A DNA stretch of 64,000 bases from Pseudomonas fragi (GCF_900105835.1 NZ_LT629783.1:2597001-2661000); one strand, 5' to 3'; shown: positions 38,820 through 48,868, counted from the stretch's first letter. The notes: a model not told the origin generated them from the letters alone. Made by a program: numbers and translations.

Positions 38820-40946
38820 ATGAACAAGTACTTTTTGTCCAGCCTCTGCCTGCTGGCGCTGAACAGCGCCCAGGCCGATGACACCGCCCCGTCCCTGATG
38901 CTGCCGGCCGCGAGCATCACCGCCCCTGAAGTCGAAATCGAAAGCATCGACCTCAAGACCGTCACCAGCGCCGGCTCACGCCTGAACCTCAACAGCCTGG
39001 AAACCCCGGCCAGCGTTGAAAGCCTGACCGGTGCGCAAATCCGCGCCCGGGGCGACCGCAGTGTGCAGGACGCCGTGACCCGCACCACTGGCATCAGCAA
39101 TACCGGCACGCCGGGCAACGGTGGCTCGGCCTACTCGGCCCGGGGCTTCGTCGGTGAAGGTTCGGTGATGCAGCTTTATGACGGCGTGCGCATGTACAGC
39201 GGCGCGGGCACCGTGACTTTCCCGGTGGACGACTGGTCGGTTGAGCGCATCGACGTACTGCGCGGCCCGGCCTCGGTACTGTATGGCGAAGGCGCCACCG
39301 GCGCGGTGATCAACGTGATCCCGAAAAAGCCTTTTACCGGCGCAATCGAAAACCACCTGCGGGTGGGCTACGGCTCCTACGATACCCGCCAGCAGGCGCT
39401 GGACAGCGGCGGCTCGCTGACCGACACCCTGAGCTACCGCTTGAACATCAACCACGTCCAGAGCAACGGCTGGATCGACCACGGCGACTCCGAAAACACC
39501 TTTGTCAGCGCTGCCCTGCGCTGGCAGGCCAGCGACGACCTGGCGTTCACCCTCAGCCACGACTACGGCGACCAGCAGCCGCAAAACGACTTCGGCGTGC
39601 CGCTGATCAATGGCCGGTATCACGAGAGCCTGCGCGACAAAAACTACAACGTGCGTGATGCCAAACTGCATTACAACGACCAGTGGACGCGCCTCAATAC
39701 TGAATGGCAGATCAACGACGACCTCAGCGCCAACAACGAGCTGTATTACCTCAAGGCCCAGCGTCGTTGGCAGAACGCCGAAAACCATGCGTGGAATGAA
39801 AGCCAGCAGACCTTGCTGCGCAGCGGTTACTACAGCATCAAGCACGAGCAGGAGCAGGTCGGCGACCGTCAGACCTTCACCCTCAACCACGACCTGTTCG
39901 GCCTTAAAAGCAGAACTCTGGTGGGCGCGGATTACAACCGCATCCACTTCAACCTGCACAGCAACTCGCCGTATAAAGACGTGAATGAAAACGGTCAACC
40001 CATTGATCTGTACCACCCGGATCGTGGCGAATTCGAAAGCCAGTCGCCGTACCGCGATCAATACACCACCACCACGCAACAGGTTTCGCTGATTGCAGAA
40101 AACCGCACCGAGCTGAGCGATCAACTGTCGCTGGTGACCGGCGTGCGCCGCGATATCGTGCATCTGGACCGCGATGACTTTGCCGCCAATGGCGACGCTA
40201 CCCGTAGCGACCGCAGCCTGTCGGCCAACAGCTGGAAAGTCGGGCTGGTCTACGAGCTGACCCCGGACATGTCGATTTATGCCCAGCAAGCCACCAGCGT
40301 GGATGGCGTGGGCGGCTTGATCAGCCTGAGCGAGAAGCAGCAAAACTTCGAACTGGCCCATGCACGGCAGACCGAAATCGGCTTCAAGCAGATGTTCTGG
40401 GACCAGCGCGGCGAGTGGACCCTGGCGGCGTATCACATCGTCAAAAAAGACCTGCTGACCTCCGACCCGAATATCCCGGGCAATTCGCTGCAAGTGGGCG
40501 AGCAGTCCTCCAGCGGCCTGGAAGCCAGCCTCGACCTACAACTGCCGCAGCGCTGGGCGTTACAGGCCAACGCTTCGGTGGTGCGTGCGCAGTACGACAA
40601 ATTCGACGACGAAGGCGTCTCGCGCAAAGGCAACCGCCCCACCGACGTACCGCGTCGCACCGCCAACCTGTGGTTGAGCAAGGCCATCACCGATGATGTA
40701 AGTGCCGGTGCCGGCGTGCGCTATGTCGACTCGCGGTATGCCGACATGGCCAACAACGTCGAACTGCCGAGCTACACCGTGGTCGACGCCACTGTGAGCT
40801 GGAAAGCGTTGCCCAAAACCACCCTGGGTTTGCGTTTGAACAATTTGTTCGACCGCCAGTACGCCGTAACCCAATACAATGGCGGCCAGCAATGGATCAT
40901 GGGCGAACCGCGTTCGTTTTTCGTGACTGCCGATTACACCTTCTAA
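38820..40946 (+). CDS. TonB-dependent receptor, probably zinc-responsive (PA2911-like)
   Basis: A 708-residue outer-membrane receptor with a signal peptide (MNKYFLSSLCLLALNSAQA), a plug (TPASVESLTGAQIRARG, VERIDVLRGPASVLYGEG) and a barrel ending VTADYTF. It heads a cluster with an ABC ATPase, a binding protein and a BtuC/FecCD permease, in the order seen at PA2911-PA2914. The substrate is unknown; a zinc-complex or metallophore is inferred from the Zur-box candidate. No good SD is visible right before the ATG, although GGAGG lies about 45 bases upstream. A REP pair separates it from the ATPase gene. Confidence 0.85.
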   Translation: MNKYFLSSLCLLALNSAQADDTAPSLMLPAASITAPEVEIESIDLKTVTSAGSRLNLNSLETPASVESLTGAQIRARGDRSVQDAVTRTTGISNTGTPGNGGSAYSARGFVGEGSVMQLYDGVRMYSGAGTVTFPVDDWSVERIDVLRGPASVLYGEGATGAVINVIPKKPFTGAIENHLRVGYGSYDTRQQALDSGGSLTDTLSYRLNINHVQSNGWIDHGDSENTFVSAALRWQASDDLAFTLSHDYGDQQPQNDFGVPLINGRYHESLRDKNYNVRDAKLHYNDQWTRLNTEWQINDDLSANNELYYLKAQRRWQNAENHAWNESQQTLLRSGYYSIKHEQEQVGDRQTFTLNHDLFGLKSRTLVGADYNRIHFNLHSNSPYKDVNENGQPIDLYHPDRGEFESQSPYRDQYTTTTQQVSLIAENRTELSDQLSLVTGVRRDIVHLDRDDFAANGDATRSDRSLSANSWKVGLVYELTPDMSIYAQQATSVDGVGGLISLSEKQQNFELAHARQTEIGFKQMFWDQRGEWTLAAYHIVKKDLLTSDPNIPGNSLQVGEQSSSGLEASLDLQLPQRWALQANASVVRAQYDKFDDEGVSRKGNRPTDVPRRTANLWLSKAITDDVSAGAGVRYVDSRYADMANNVELPSYTVVDATVSWKALPKTTLGLRLNNLFDRQYAVTQYNGGQQWIMGEPRSFFVTADYTF

Positions 40947-40950
40947 CCCT

Positions 40951-41035
40951 GTGGGAGCGGGCTTGCTCGCGATGCAGGCGGCGCGGTCTGTCAGGCAGAC
41001 TGCGGCGATGTCATCGCGAGCAAGCCCGCTCCCAC
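40951..41035. repeat. REP pair (REPIN), 85 bp
   Basis: Left arm GTGGGAGCGGGCTTGCTCGC, right arm its reverse complement. It sits only 5 bases after the TonB receptor stop, inside what looks like one operon, so it may attenuate or stabilise the transcript. Confidence 0.92.
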
Positions 41036-41058
41036 ACACTGGAAATGCACCGGATTTT

Positions 41059-41847
41059 ATGACCCGCCTCACCCTCACCCAGCTCGCCTGGACCCCTCTG
41101 GGTCACGGCCATTGCCATCACCAGTTCCAGCTGCGTGATGCCAACCTGCATGTCGCGGCGGGTGAGTTCGTGGGGCTGATCGGCCCCAACGGCAGCGGCA
41201 AGACCAGCCTGCTGCGTTGTGCCTACCGCTTCAGCAAGCCCGAGGCCGGCCAGGTTCACCTCGGCACGCACAACCTCTGGCAGCAATCACCCCGCTGGTG
41301 CGCGCAACGCATCGCTGTGGTGTTGCAAGAATTCCCCGACACCTTCGGTCTGACCGTGGACGAAGTGGTCGCCATGGGTCGCACGCCGCACAAGGGCCTG
41401 TTCGACGGCGACACCGACGCCGATCGCCAGCTGGTCAAAAACGCCCTCGCTTCCGTCGGCCTGCAGGGCTTTGAAGACCACGCCTTCGCCAACCTCTCGG
41501 GGGGTGAAAAACAACGGGTGATCCTGGCCCGCGCCCTGACCCAGCAGCCCGAACTGCTGATCCTCGACGAGCCCACCAACCACCTCGATCCGCGTTATCA
41601 GCTGGAGTTGCTGCAACTGGTCAAGCGCCTGAATATCGGCACCCTGGCCAGCATCCACGACCTCAACCTGGCTGCCGCCTTTTGCGACCGCCTGTATGTG
41701 ATCGACCACGGCAAGATCATCGCCAGCGGCACGCCCCGCGAAGTGCTGACCGTCGAATTGCTGCGCGATGTGTTTGGTGTCGCGGCCCTGATCGACGACC
41801 ATCCGCTGTCCGGCTACCCGCGCATTACCTGGATAACCCAAGCATGA
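41059..41847 (+). CDS. ABC transporter ATPase (FecE/BtuD type)
   Basis: A 262-residue ATPase of a metal-chelate importer: Walker [17 protein letters not shown]-loop in [11 protein letters not shown], signature LSGGEKQRV, Walker [13 protein letters not shown] and switch SIHDLN. The ATG at 41059 gives a normal N-terminus ([11 protein letters not shown]); the frame is open upstream through the REP pair. It overlaps the binding protein gene by ATGA. Confidence 0.93.
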
Positions 41848-42794
41848 ACCTGATCCGTTTTGCCCTCGGCCTGTGCGCCGTGCTCGCCTCGCCCCTGGCC
41901 TTTGCCGAGAGCACCCATTACCCGTTGACCATCAAGAGCTGCAACCGTGAGGTGAGCTTCATCGAAGCCCCCAAACACGCGGTCAGCCATGACATCAACA
42001 TGACCCAGATGATGCTCGCCCTGGGGCTCAAACCACATATGGCCGGCTACAGCGGCATCAGCGGCTGGAAGGCTGTCACCCCGCAAATGAAGGTCATCCT
42101 GGAGGGCCTGCCGGAGCTGGCAAGCAAGTACCCGTCGGTGGAAACCCTGCTCAATGCCAATGTCGACTTCTTCTTCGCCGGCTGGGATTACGGCATGCGC
42201 GTGGGCGGTGACCTTACACCGCAAACCCTGACGCCGCTGGGCATCAATGTGTATGAGCTGACCGAGTCCTGCGCATTTGTCATGAAACGCCCGCCCGCCA
42301 GCATGGAAGACACCTACAACGACCTGCGCAACCTGGGCAAAATCTTCGACGTGCAGGACCGCGCCAATGCGCTGATCGCACAAATGCAGGCAAAAATTGC
42401 CGACGTACAAAAGACCCTGCCCGCTGCCAAACCCCGTGTATTCCTGTACGACAGCGGCGAAGACCGGGCCATGACCTCGGGCAAGCTGGGCATCCCCCAC
42501 GCCCTGATCGAAGCTGCCGGCGGCAACGACATCCTCAGCGATATCGACGCCAGCTGGACCCGCATCAACTGGGAAACCGTGGTCGAGCGCAACCCCGAAG
42601 TGATCGTGATCGTCGACTACAGCGAAGTAAGCGCCGAGCAAAAACAGCGCTTCCTGGAGAACAACCCGGCGCTGCAATCGGTAGACGCGATCCGCAACCA
42701 GCGCTTTATCGTTATCCCTTATGTGCAGGCCACGCCGGGTATCGACAACGTGCTCGCCATCGAAACCCTGGCCAAAGGCTTTCACCCACAATGA
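41844..42794 (+). CDS. ABC transporter substrate-binding protein
   Basis: A 316-residue periplasmic binding protein of the TroA/BtuF-like class with signal peptide LIRFALGLCAVLASPLAFA. A conserved core is visible (KHAVSHDINMTQMMLALGL, KYPSVETLLNANVDFFFAGWD, WETVVERNPEVIVIVDY). The His and Met residues near the N-terminal lobe could be ligands but are not diagnostic. It overlaps the genes on both sides by four bases. Substrate unknown; zinc-related by context. Confidence 0.9.
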   Translation: MNLIRFALGLCAVLASPLAFAESTHYPLTIKSCNREVSFIEAPKHAVSHDINMTQMMLALGLKPHMAGYSGISGWKAVTPQMKVILEGLPELASKYPSVETLLNANVDFFFAGWDYGMRVGGDLTPQTLTPLGINVYELTESCAFVMKRPPASMEDTYNDLRNLGKIFDVQDRANALIAQMQAKIADVQKTLPAAKPRVFLYDSGEDRAMTSGKLGIPHALIEAAGGNDILSDIDASWTRINWETVVERNPEVIVIVDYSEVSAEQKQRFLENNPALQSVDAIRNQRFIVIPYVQATPGIDNVLAIETLAKGFHPQ

Positions 42795-43801
42795 TCGCCC
42801 GCCGCTATGCCCTGTTGCTGATTGCCCTTGGCGCGCTGCTGCTGGTGTCGTGCGTGGTTTCGCTGGGTTTTGGCCCGGCGCGGGTGCCGGTGGACGTGGT
42901 GTGGCAGATTTTGCTGAACAAGCTGTTTGGCATCGGTGACAAGAACTGGAGCGCCGGGCAAGAGCACATCGTGTGGCTGATCCGCGTGCCGCGCATGCTG
43001 CTCGGCGCATTGGTGGGCGCCGGGCTGGCGTTGATCGGTGCGGTACTGCAAGCGGTGACGCGCAACCCCCTGGCCGACCCGCACCTGCTGGGCGTGACCA
43101 GCGGCGCCACCCTGGGCGCAGTGATTGTGGTGCTGCATGTGGGTGAAATCGTCGGCCTGCTGACCCTGCCCATCGCCGCCTTTATCGGCGCGCTGCTGAG
43201 CATGATCCTGGTGCTGGCCATCGCCAGCCGCCACGGTCGCCTCGACAGCGACCGCCTGCTGTTATGCGGGGTTGCCGTGTCATTCGTGATGATGGCCGTG
43301 GCCAATACCCTGCTGTTTCTGGGCGACCACCGTGCCAGTTCTGCCGTGCTGTTCTGGATGCTCGGCGGCCTGGGGCTGGCACGCTGGGAACTGCTGGCCA
43401 TCCCCAGCGCCAGCGTGCTGCTGGGGCTGGTGTTGCTGCTGGGCATGGCCCGCCCGTTAAACGCATTGATGGCCGGTGAACAAACAGCGGTGACCTTGGG
43501 TTTGAATGCACGCAACGTGCGCTTGCGGGTGTTTCTGATCGCCTCACTGATGACCGGCGTGCTGGTGGCCATCAGCGGCTCGATCGGCTTTGTCGGCCTG
43601 ATGATCCCGCACATTGCCCGGCGCCTGGTGGGGGCCGAGCACCGGCGCCTGCTGCCGGTCTCGGCCTTGCTGGGCAGTGTGTTCCTGGTGTGGGTCGACG
43701 TGGCGGCGCGCACCCTGATCGCCCCCGAAGACCTGCCCATCGGCGTGGCCACGGCGGCGATCGGCGGGCTGTTCTTTATCGGCCTGATGCGCAAGCGCTG
43801 A
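42791..43801 (+). CDS. ABC transporter permease, BtuC/FecCD family
   Basis: A 336-residue membrane protein with about ten helices. Family signatures are RVPRMLLGALVGAGLALIGA, RNPLADPHLLGVTSGATLG, and GSIGFVGLMIPHIARRLVG, the ATPase-coupling region. It overlaps the binding protein gene by ATGA and converges with the DUF4329-repeat gene 26 bases downstream. Confidence 0.94.
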   Translation: MIARRYALLLIALGALLLVSCVVSLGFGPARVPVDVVWQILLNKLFGIGDKNWSAGQEHIVWLIRVPRMLLGALVGAGLALIGAVLQAVTRNPLADPHLLGVTSGATLGAVIVVLHVGEIVGLLTLPIAAFIGALLSMILVLAIASRHGRLDSDRLLLCGVAVSFVMMAVANTLLFLGDHRASSAVLFWMLGGLGLARWELLAIPSASVLLGLVLLLGMARPLNALMAGEQTAVTLGLNARNVRLRVFLIASLMTGVLVAISGSIGFVGLMIPHIARRLVGAEHRRLLPVSALLGSVFLVWVDVAARTLIAPEDLPIGVATAAIGGLFFIGLMRKR

Positions 43802-43827
43802 TCCTGACGGGCACAGCTATGGGTCGG

Positions 43828-46800
43828 CTAAAGCTCATCCCTGTCCCGCGTTGCAGGTGAAGGTGCCCACGGCAATACCGGCATCCGCGTAACGGGCTGC
43901 TGGTTTTTCCAGTCAGGCGTCACCCACCCGGTGCGTGGCCAGTTACTGCTGGTATGCACCACCACCAGCTCACCGGCTTTGAGCAACCTGGCAGTGTGCT
44001 GGCCTTCGTTGTCGAGCCCGCTGTCGATCCATTGCCGGTTCAAACGCCGCACTTCGTCGTAGTCGGCCCCGCCCAGGGCCTGGCACAACACACCCAGCTC
44101 CCGGCTCGAGCCGCGCACATATTTGAGCAACGCACCGTCATTGCCGCTCAGGTAGGCAATATTCATCGTAAAGCCCAAACCGACAAGGCCCTGGGTGACA
44201 TAGCAAATGTCCATTGGCCAGAAGCTATGGTCGATCCATTGGCCAATGCGCGAGCGAACCAGAATCGGGGGCTCGGGGCGATGGGCAAAACACAGGCCCC
44301 ACGGTGTGCTCTGGGGCGCCAGCACGGGCTGAGGCCGCATGCGGCCGCTGCTGTGCTCAAGGTCGGGGTTTATCAGCACCTGTTCCTGAGCCACAAAACG
44401 GCCGTAATAGTCGCGACGGAAAATCACCCCCAGGGTCTCGGCCACATGCGGCCGGGCCAGCCGGCGATGGAAATACAGCGCCGCATCGTCGATATGCACG
44501 AACTCCGGCCCCAGGGCCACCACGTTGGGCAATGGCGCTACGGGCTGCGCATCAAAGGCATCCGGCCGCCATTGTTCGGTCACTCGCCCCAGGGTTGCCC
44601 AGGTACTGCTCTTGAGCACCACCTCCAGCTGGCCACTGCCAGCAATATGCCGCACATATTCGGTGGGGCTGATCTTGCCGTTGAGCAGCCCGATGAGCAT
44701 CGAGCTCTGGGACGAAAACGGCCCCTCCAGATCCAGCAGCTTGCCCAGGCTCAAGGTGCGATAGCTCAACAGGGCGCCGTCGCGGGTCGAGATAAACAGT
44801 GGCGGATACACCGACGTTCCAGGCATCTGGTCACGCACCGTACTCATCAGCACCGCACTCTGGGACAGGTCCACAGGGGCGATGAAGTCAGCGTAGACGG
44901 AACCGGGCACCTGATCTTTAGGCACACTGGGCGCGGCGATATACACCGCGTGGAACCTGAACCCCCGGGGCAGGCTGTACCCCAGCAGGCCAAAGGGATG
45001 AGGAAAAATACGCCCCAATTGCATGCCCAGGCGCCCGGCAACAAACGGCTGGGTGACGACAAATTCATCACGGTCGGTTTTTTTCAGGATGACCCCGAAC
45101 TGACGGTATTTACGCTCGCCCATACGCTCGTGGGCATAACGCATGGCGTCCTGGGCCTGGGCAAAAATCGGGCTCAATGGCGGCTGCACCTTGACCTCGT
45201 AAATTCCGGCGCGTACTTCGCAGGGTTTCCACTTGGGCGTCACTTGCCCCGGGTTGCCCCACAGTGCGCTGCCCATCACCACATGCAGACCGCAGGCCTT
45301 GCTGATCCGGGCGACATAATCGCTGGGCATCAGGGCATTGGCGCGCAGCTGCATTTGCAGGGTGTTTTTGCGCACCTGCTCCGGGTGCTCGGCCGGCGGC
45401 GCCAGGCTGGCCATAAACGCCTGCTCTTCTGCCGAACCCCGGGGGGTGAGCTTGAGCAATGCGCCATCCCGGATCGAGAGGTAGCGCGAAGCAATTTCGA
45501 CCCGGTCCTGAATGGCCATGTACAGCTCGTGGGGCTCAAACACATTGCGGATCAACTGTTCCTCGCTCGCCGGGCGCCACAGTTGCAGCGGCTGCACCCG
45601 ATGGCTCTGATACGCCGCGACCACGCTGCCCCCGGGCGGCGCCAGGGCCGCCATCTCTGGGGGGATAACCTGCTGCGGCTGAAAGATCTCGGTGTGAACG
45701 GCCAGCGGTTCGGTGGCGAAATACCTGTGGTTCTGGTCCTGGTAAATCAACCCGCCATAGACCGCATCCACACGCCCGGCGATCAGCTCGTGAGCATGGC
45801 GTGCGGCATCGTCGGCGGTGACAAATGTCGGGCCCAGGTTGCGCCGCACAAACCCCCGATACGGCTGCCAGTCCACTTGCACCCGGCCGACCTGGCTCCA
45901 CAGTTCACTGCTATGCACCACACTCAACTCACCGCAGTGGGCCACCCGATGAATAAACGACAGCGTCGGTTCAACATCGGCCAGCAAGTTGCGGATCAGC
46001 TCCATGCCCCCGCCTTCGGCTTCGGACAACTTGGCAAACAGGGTCTTTTCATCGGCCGAGTAACGGGACACATACTTGAGCATCGCGCCATCACGGGTCG
46101 CGATAAACAGGGGTAAAGCCTGGCGTTGCGCTGGTCTGCCCAGCAGTTGGGCGACCACGATACCGTTCTCCAGGGATTGCGGGTGCAGGAAGTTCTTGTA
46201 CAGCGAGGCCTGCTCGGCCGGGATCAGCGTGGGGTCTCGGTATTCGCCATCACAGCCATACAAGGCATGCAGCTGATAGCCCGGCAGCAGCACCGGCACC
46301 CCTTCCCGGGACTTGAGAAACACCCGGTTCAGGGAGAAATCCATGTGCGTGGTGATCGGTTCGGACACCACGAACTCGTCGCGTTCGTTGTGCCTGAGGA
46401 TCACCCCGTAATGCTCGTCGGGCGTCTGATCAGTACGGCTGCGCACGTATTGCAGGGCCAGCGCCTCAGTGCTCACAATCGGGCCGAAGGCCGGGCGCTG
46501 GATAATCACGCGCTCGATATCCAGCAGGCTCTGGGGCGTCCAGGGGGTAAATGAGCCATCCAGCGCACCGACCTTTTTGTCCCAGCACTCACTGGACTGG
46601 ATCACGCTGAGCGTGCCGAGCTTTATCAGGATCAGCGCAGCCTTGCGTGGGGAGTCGATCGTCTCCACCGAGCGCTCCCTGGCGTTGCCCAGCAACTGGG
46701 TGAAGTGCTTTTCCTCATCCGAGCCACTGCACTCGTATTTAATCAGCGAACCATTGAGCCCCGACAAATAGCTGACCGCCACAAATGGCTGCATAAGCAT

Positions 46801-47217
46801 CATGGTGTAGATATCGATCGGCGAGAACAGGTTGACCCGGGCAAACAGGCTTTCGCTCGGCCAGCCTTCGTACAGGGTCTGGACCTGCTCATAGATATCG
46901 GCATGGGAGTGATAAAAGGCAACGCAGGTGTAGCCCGGCGGGTGCTTGAACGTGCCTGACTGATTGGTCGACATGACCCGCTCGGGCCTGAACAGCGCGC
47001 CATGCCCCGTCACCGGGCGCGTGGCAAAAAACTGCTCCAGATTGTTTTTCACAATTGCCCCGCCGTATTGCACGTCACGGTGGTCGCCAATCAGCTCATG
47101 GGCAAAGCGCGCCGCATCGTCCGCGCTCAAAAACGGCGGGCTCAGGGTGGGCAATTCAACGAACACATTGGGTGGGGCCCAGCCTTGCTGGGTGGCTTGT
47201 GGCTGTTGCATGGGCAT
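43828..47217 (-). CDS. Giant protein of five tandem DUF4329-like repeats
   Basis: 1129 residues when started at the ATG at 47217 (MPMQQPQATQQG); a second ATG lies two codons later, and the frame extends 75 codons upstream through sequence that looks non-coding. There is no signal peptide. Five units of about 205 residues start near 28, 244, 462, 682 and 903. Each begins like FLSADDAARFAHEL, has a middle motif (Y/F)(L/I)xxxDGALLKY (154-161, 375-382, 583-590, 812-819, 1027-1033), and closes with GxLxVVxxSxxW...W. Unit 1 alone keeps a JAMM-like pair: HSH (103-105) and SPID (132-135). The others have lost it. DUF4329 is found in Rhs and polymorphic toxins. No Rhs, PAAR or immunity gene is nearby. 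Function unknown. Confidence 0.65.
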   Translation of the reverse strand: MPMQQPQATQQGWAPPNVFVELPTLSPPFLSADDAARFAHELIGDHRDVQYGGAIVKNNLEQFFATRPVTGHGALFRPERVMSTNQSGTFKHPPGYTCVAFYHSHADIYEQVQTLYEGWPSESLFARVNLFSPIDIYTMMLMQPFVAVSYLSGLNGSLIKYECSGSDEEKHFTQLLGNARERSVETIDSPRKAALILIKLGTLSVIQSSECWDKKVGALDGSFTPWTPQSLLDIERVIIQRPAFGPIVSTEALALQYVRSRTDQTPDEHYGVILRHNERDEFVVSEPITTHMDFSLNRVFLKSREGVPVLLPGYQLHALYGCDGEYRDPTLIPAEQASLYKNFLHPQSLENGIVVAQLLGRPAQRQALPLFIATRDGAMLKYVSRYSADEKTLFAKLSEAEGGGMELIRNLLADVEPTLSFIHRVAHCGELSVVHSSELWSQVGRVQVDWQPYRGFVRRNLGPTFVTADDAARHAHELIAGRVDAVYGGLIYQDQNHRYFATEPLAVHTEIFQPQQVIPPEMAALAPPGGSVVAAYQSHRVQPLQLWRPASEEQLIRNVFEPHELYMAIQDRVEIASRYLSIRDGALLKLTPRGSAEEQAFMASLAPPAEHPEQVRKNTLQMQLRANALMPSDYVARISKACGLHVVMGSALWGNPGQVTPKWKPCEVRAGIYEVKVQPPLSPIFAQAQDAMRYAHERMGERKYRQFGVILKKTDRDEFVVTQPFVAGRLGMQLGRIFPHPFGLLGYSLPRGFRFHAVYIAAPSVPKDQVPGSVYADFIAPVDLSQSAVLMSTVRDQMPGTSVYPPLFISTRDGALLSYRTLSLGKLLDLEGPFSSQSSMLIGLLNGKISPTEYVRHIAGSGQLEVVLKSSTWATLGRVTEQWRPDAFDAQPVAPLPNVVALGPEFVHIDDAALYFHRRLARPHVAETLGVIFRRDYYGRFVAQEQVLINPDLEHSSGRMRPQPVLAPQSTPWGLCFAHRPEPPILVRSRIGQWIDHSFWPMDICYVTQGLVGLGFTMNIAYLSGNDGALLKYVRGSSRELGVLCQALGGADYDEVRRLNRQWIDSGLDNEGQHTARLLKAGELVVVHTSSNWPRTGWVTPDWKNQQPVTRMPVLPWAPSPATRDRDEL

Positions 47218-47512
47218 TGGTCTCGTTCGGCTAAAAGGAATGGCGGGTACACGGCCTGCCTGCATCCTTGCCCGGATCCCCCTGCCTGCTGCGGTAATTA
47301 AATATTTCCTGTTTAAAGGTGCCCGGCACCACAGCGGAGCGCACAACGCACCTTGCTGGCATCTGCAGCCCCAAACTGGGGCATCAAAACGCCAGATTTT
47401 CGCGCAAAGCCACGACACAGAGCGGTTGCGCAGTCTCGGCACAGCCCTTGCAAAAGCCCCGGTACCGTTCGTATCTGCCCCTGATAAACATCATGTTCCC
47501 GGAGATCGCACC

Positions 47513-48778
47513 ATGAAGCGTCGTAGCTTGCTCAAGGCTTTCACCCTCTCTGCCTCCATTGCCGCCATGGGTATGACCTGGACGGTACAAGCCGCCGAGA
47601 CCATCAAGGTGGGGATTCTGCATTCGCTGTCCGGGACCATGGCCATTTCCGAAACCTCGCTCAAAGACATGGCGCTGATGACCATCGACGAGATCAATGC
47701 CAAGGGCGGCGTCAACGGCAAGATGCTTGAAGCGGTGGTCGTGGACCCGGCCTCCAACTGGCCGCTGTTTGCCGAAAAAGGCCGGCAGTTGCTGACCCAG
47801 GACAAGGTCGCCGTGGTGTTCGGCTGCTGGACCTCGGTGTCGCGCAAGTCGGTATTGCCGGTCTTTGAAGAACTCAACGGCCTGCTGTTCTACCCGGTGC
47901 AATACGAAGGCGAAGAGATGTCGCCCAACGTTTTCTATACCGGCGCCGCACCGAACCAGCAGGCGATCCCGGCGGTGGAGTACCTGATGAGCGAAGATGG
48001 CGGCAGCGCCAAACGCTTTGTGCTGCTGGGCACTGATTACGTGTACCCGCGCACCACCAACAAGATCCTGCGGGCGTTCCTGCATTCCAAGGGTGTCGCC
48101 GACAAGGACATCGAAGAGGTCTACACCCCGTTTGGTCACAGCGATTACCAGACCATCGTGGCCAATATCAAAAAGTTCTCGGCCGGTGGCAAGACCGCGG
48201 TGATTTCCACGGTCAACGGCGACTCCAACGTGCCCTTCTATAAAGAGCTGGCCAACCAGGGCCTGAAAGCGACCGACGTGCCGGTCATCGCATTCTCGGT
48301 GGGTGAGGAAGAACTGCGCGGCATCGACACCAAACCGCTGGTGGGCAACCTGGCGGCGTGGAACTACTTCCAGTCGGTGGAAAACCCGGTCAACGCCAAA
48401 TTCGTCGCCGACTGGAAAGCCTACGCCAAGGCCCACAACCTGCCGGGCGCCGACAAGGCCGTGACCAACGACCCGATGGAGGCCACCTATGTGGGCATTC
48501 ACATGTGGGCCCAGGCGGCGGAAAAAGCCAAGTCCACCGATGTCGACAAGGTGCGCGAAGCGCTGGCTGGCCAGACCTTTGCCGCACCGTCGGGCTACAC
48601 CCTGACGATGGACAAGACCAACCACCACCTGCACAAGCCGGTGATGATCGGCGAGATCCAGCCCGACGGGCAGTTCAGCGTGGTGTGGCAGACCGAAGGG
48701 CCGATCCGCGCCCAGCCGTGGAGCCCTTATATCCCGGGTAACGACAAGAAGCCCGATTACGCGGTGAAGAGTAACTAA
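47513..48778 (+). CDS. urtA: Urea ABC transporter substrate-binding protein
   Basis: A 421-residue periplasmic urea-binding protein of the branched-chain amino acid receptor family. The signal peptide starts with a twin-Arg-like MKRRSLLKAFTLSASIAAMG. Then TIKVGILHSLSGTMAISETSL, VFGCWTSVSRKSVLPVFEE and LFYPVQYEGEEMSPNVFYTG, all typical of UrtA. The ATG at 47513 has SD GGAG and gives the signal peptide; the long upstream frame is not coding. The 295-base gap before it must hold the promoter, normally NtrC-controlled, but I see no clear -24/-12 site. Confidence 0.95.
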   Translation: MKRRSLLKAFTLSASIAAMGMTWTVQAAETIKVGILHSLSGTMAISETSLKDMALMTIDEINAKGGVNGKMLEAVVVDPASNWPLFAEKGRQLLTQDKVAVVFGCWTSVSRKSVLPVFEELNGLLFYPVQYEGEEMSPNVFYTGAAPNQQAIPAVEYLMSEDGGSAKRFVLLGTDYVYPRTTNKILRAFLHSKGVADKDIEEVYTPFGHSDYQTIVANIKKFSAGGKTAVISTVNGDSNVPFYKELANQGLKATDVPVIAFSVGEEELRGIDTKPLVGNLAAWNYFQSVENPVNAKFVADWKAYAKAHNLPGADKAVTNDPMEATYVGIHMWAQAAEKAKSTDVDKVREALAGQTFAAPSGYTLTMDKTNHHLHKPVMIGEIQPDGQFSVVWQTEGPIRAQPWSPYIPGNDKKPDYAVKSN

Positions 48779-48802
48779 AGCCTGACGCATCATTGTGCTT
48801 TT

Positions 48803-48828
48803 GTGGGAGCGGGCTTGCTCGCTCCCAC
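48803..48828. repeat. Single short REP hairpin, 26 bp
   Basis: GTGGGAGCG and CGCTCCCAC flank only eight bases. It looks like a REP pair in which the internal part was lost, leaving a compact perfect hairpin between urtA and urtB. Confidence 0.8.
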
Positions 48829-48868
48829 AGGTGTGTTGAATTGCTTCTATCTGTGCAAGGCCATGATT

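Noticed and set aside
47218..47442. N-terminal 75-codon extension of the DUF4329-repeat protein
   Set aside because: The frame is open, but composition changes, no repeat similarity exists there, and the ATG at 47217 directly precedes the first unit.
47218..47512. Sigma54 (-24/-12) promoter or NtrC site before urtA
   Set aside because: Several GG and GC pairs occur, but none with correct TGGC-N-TTGC spacing.
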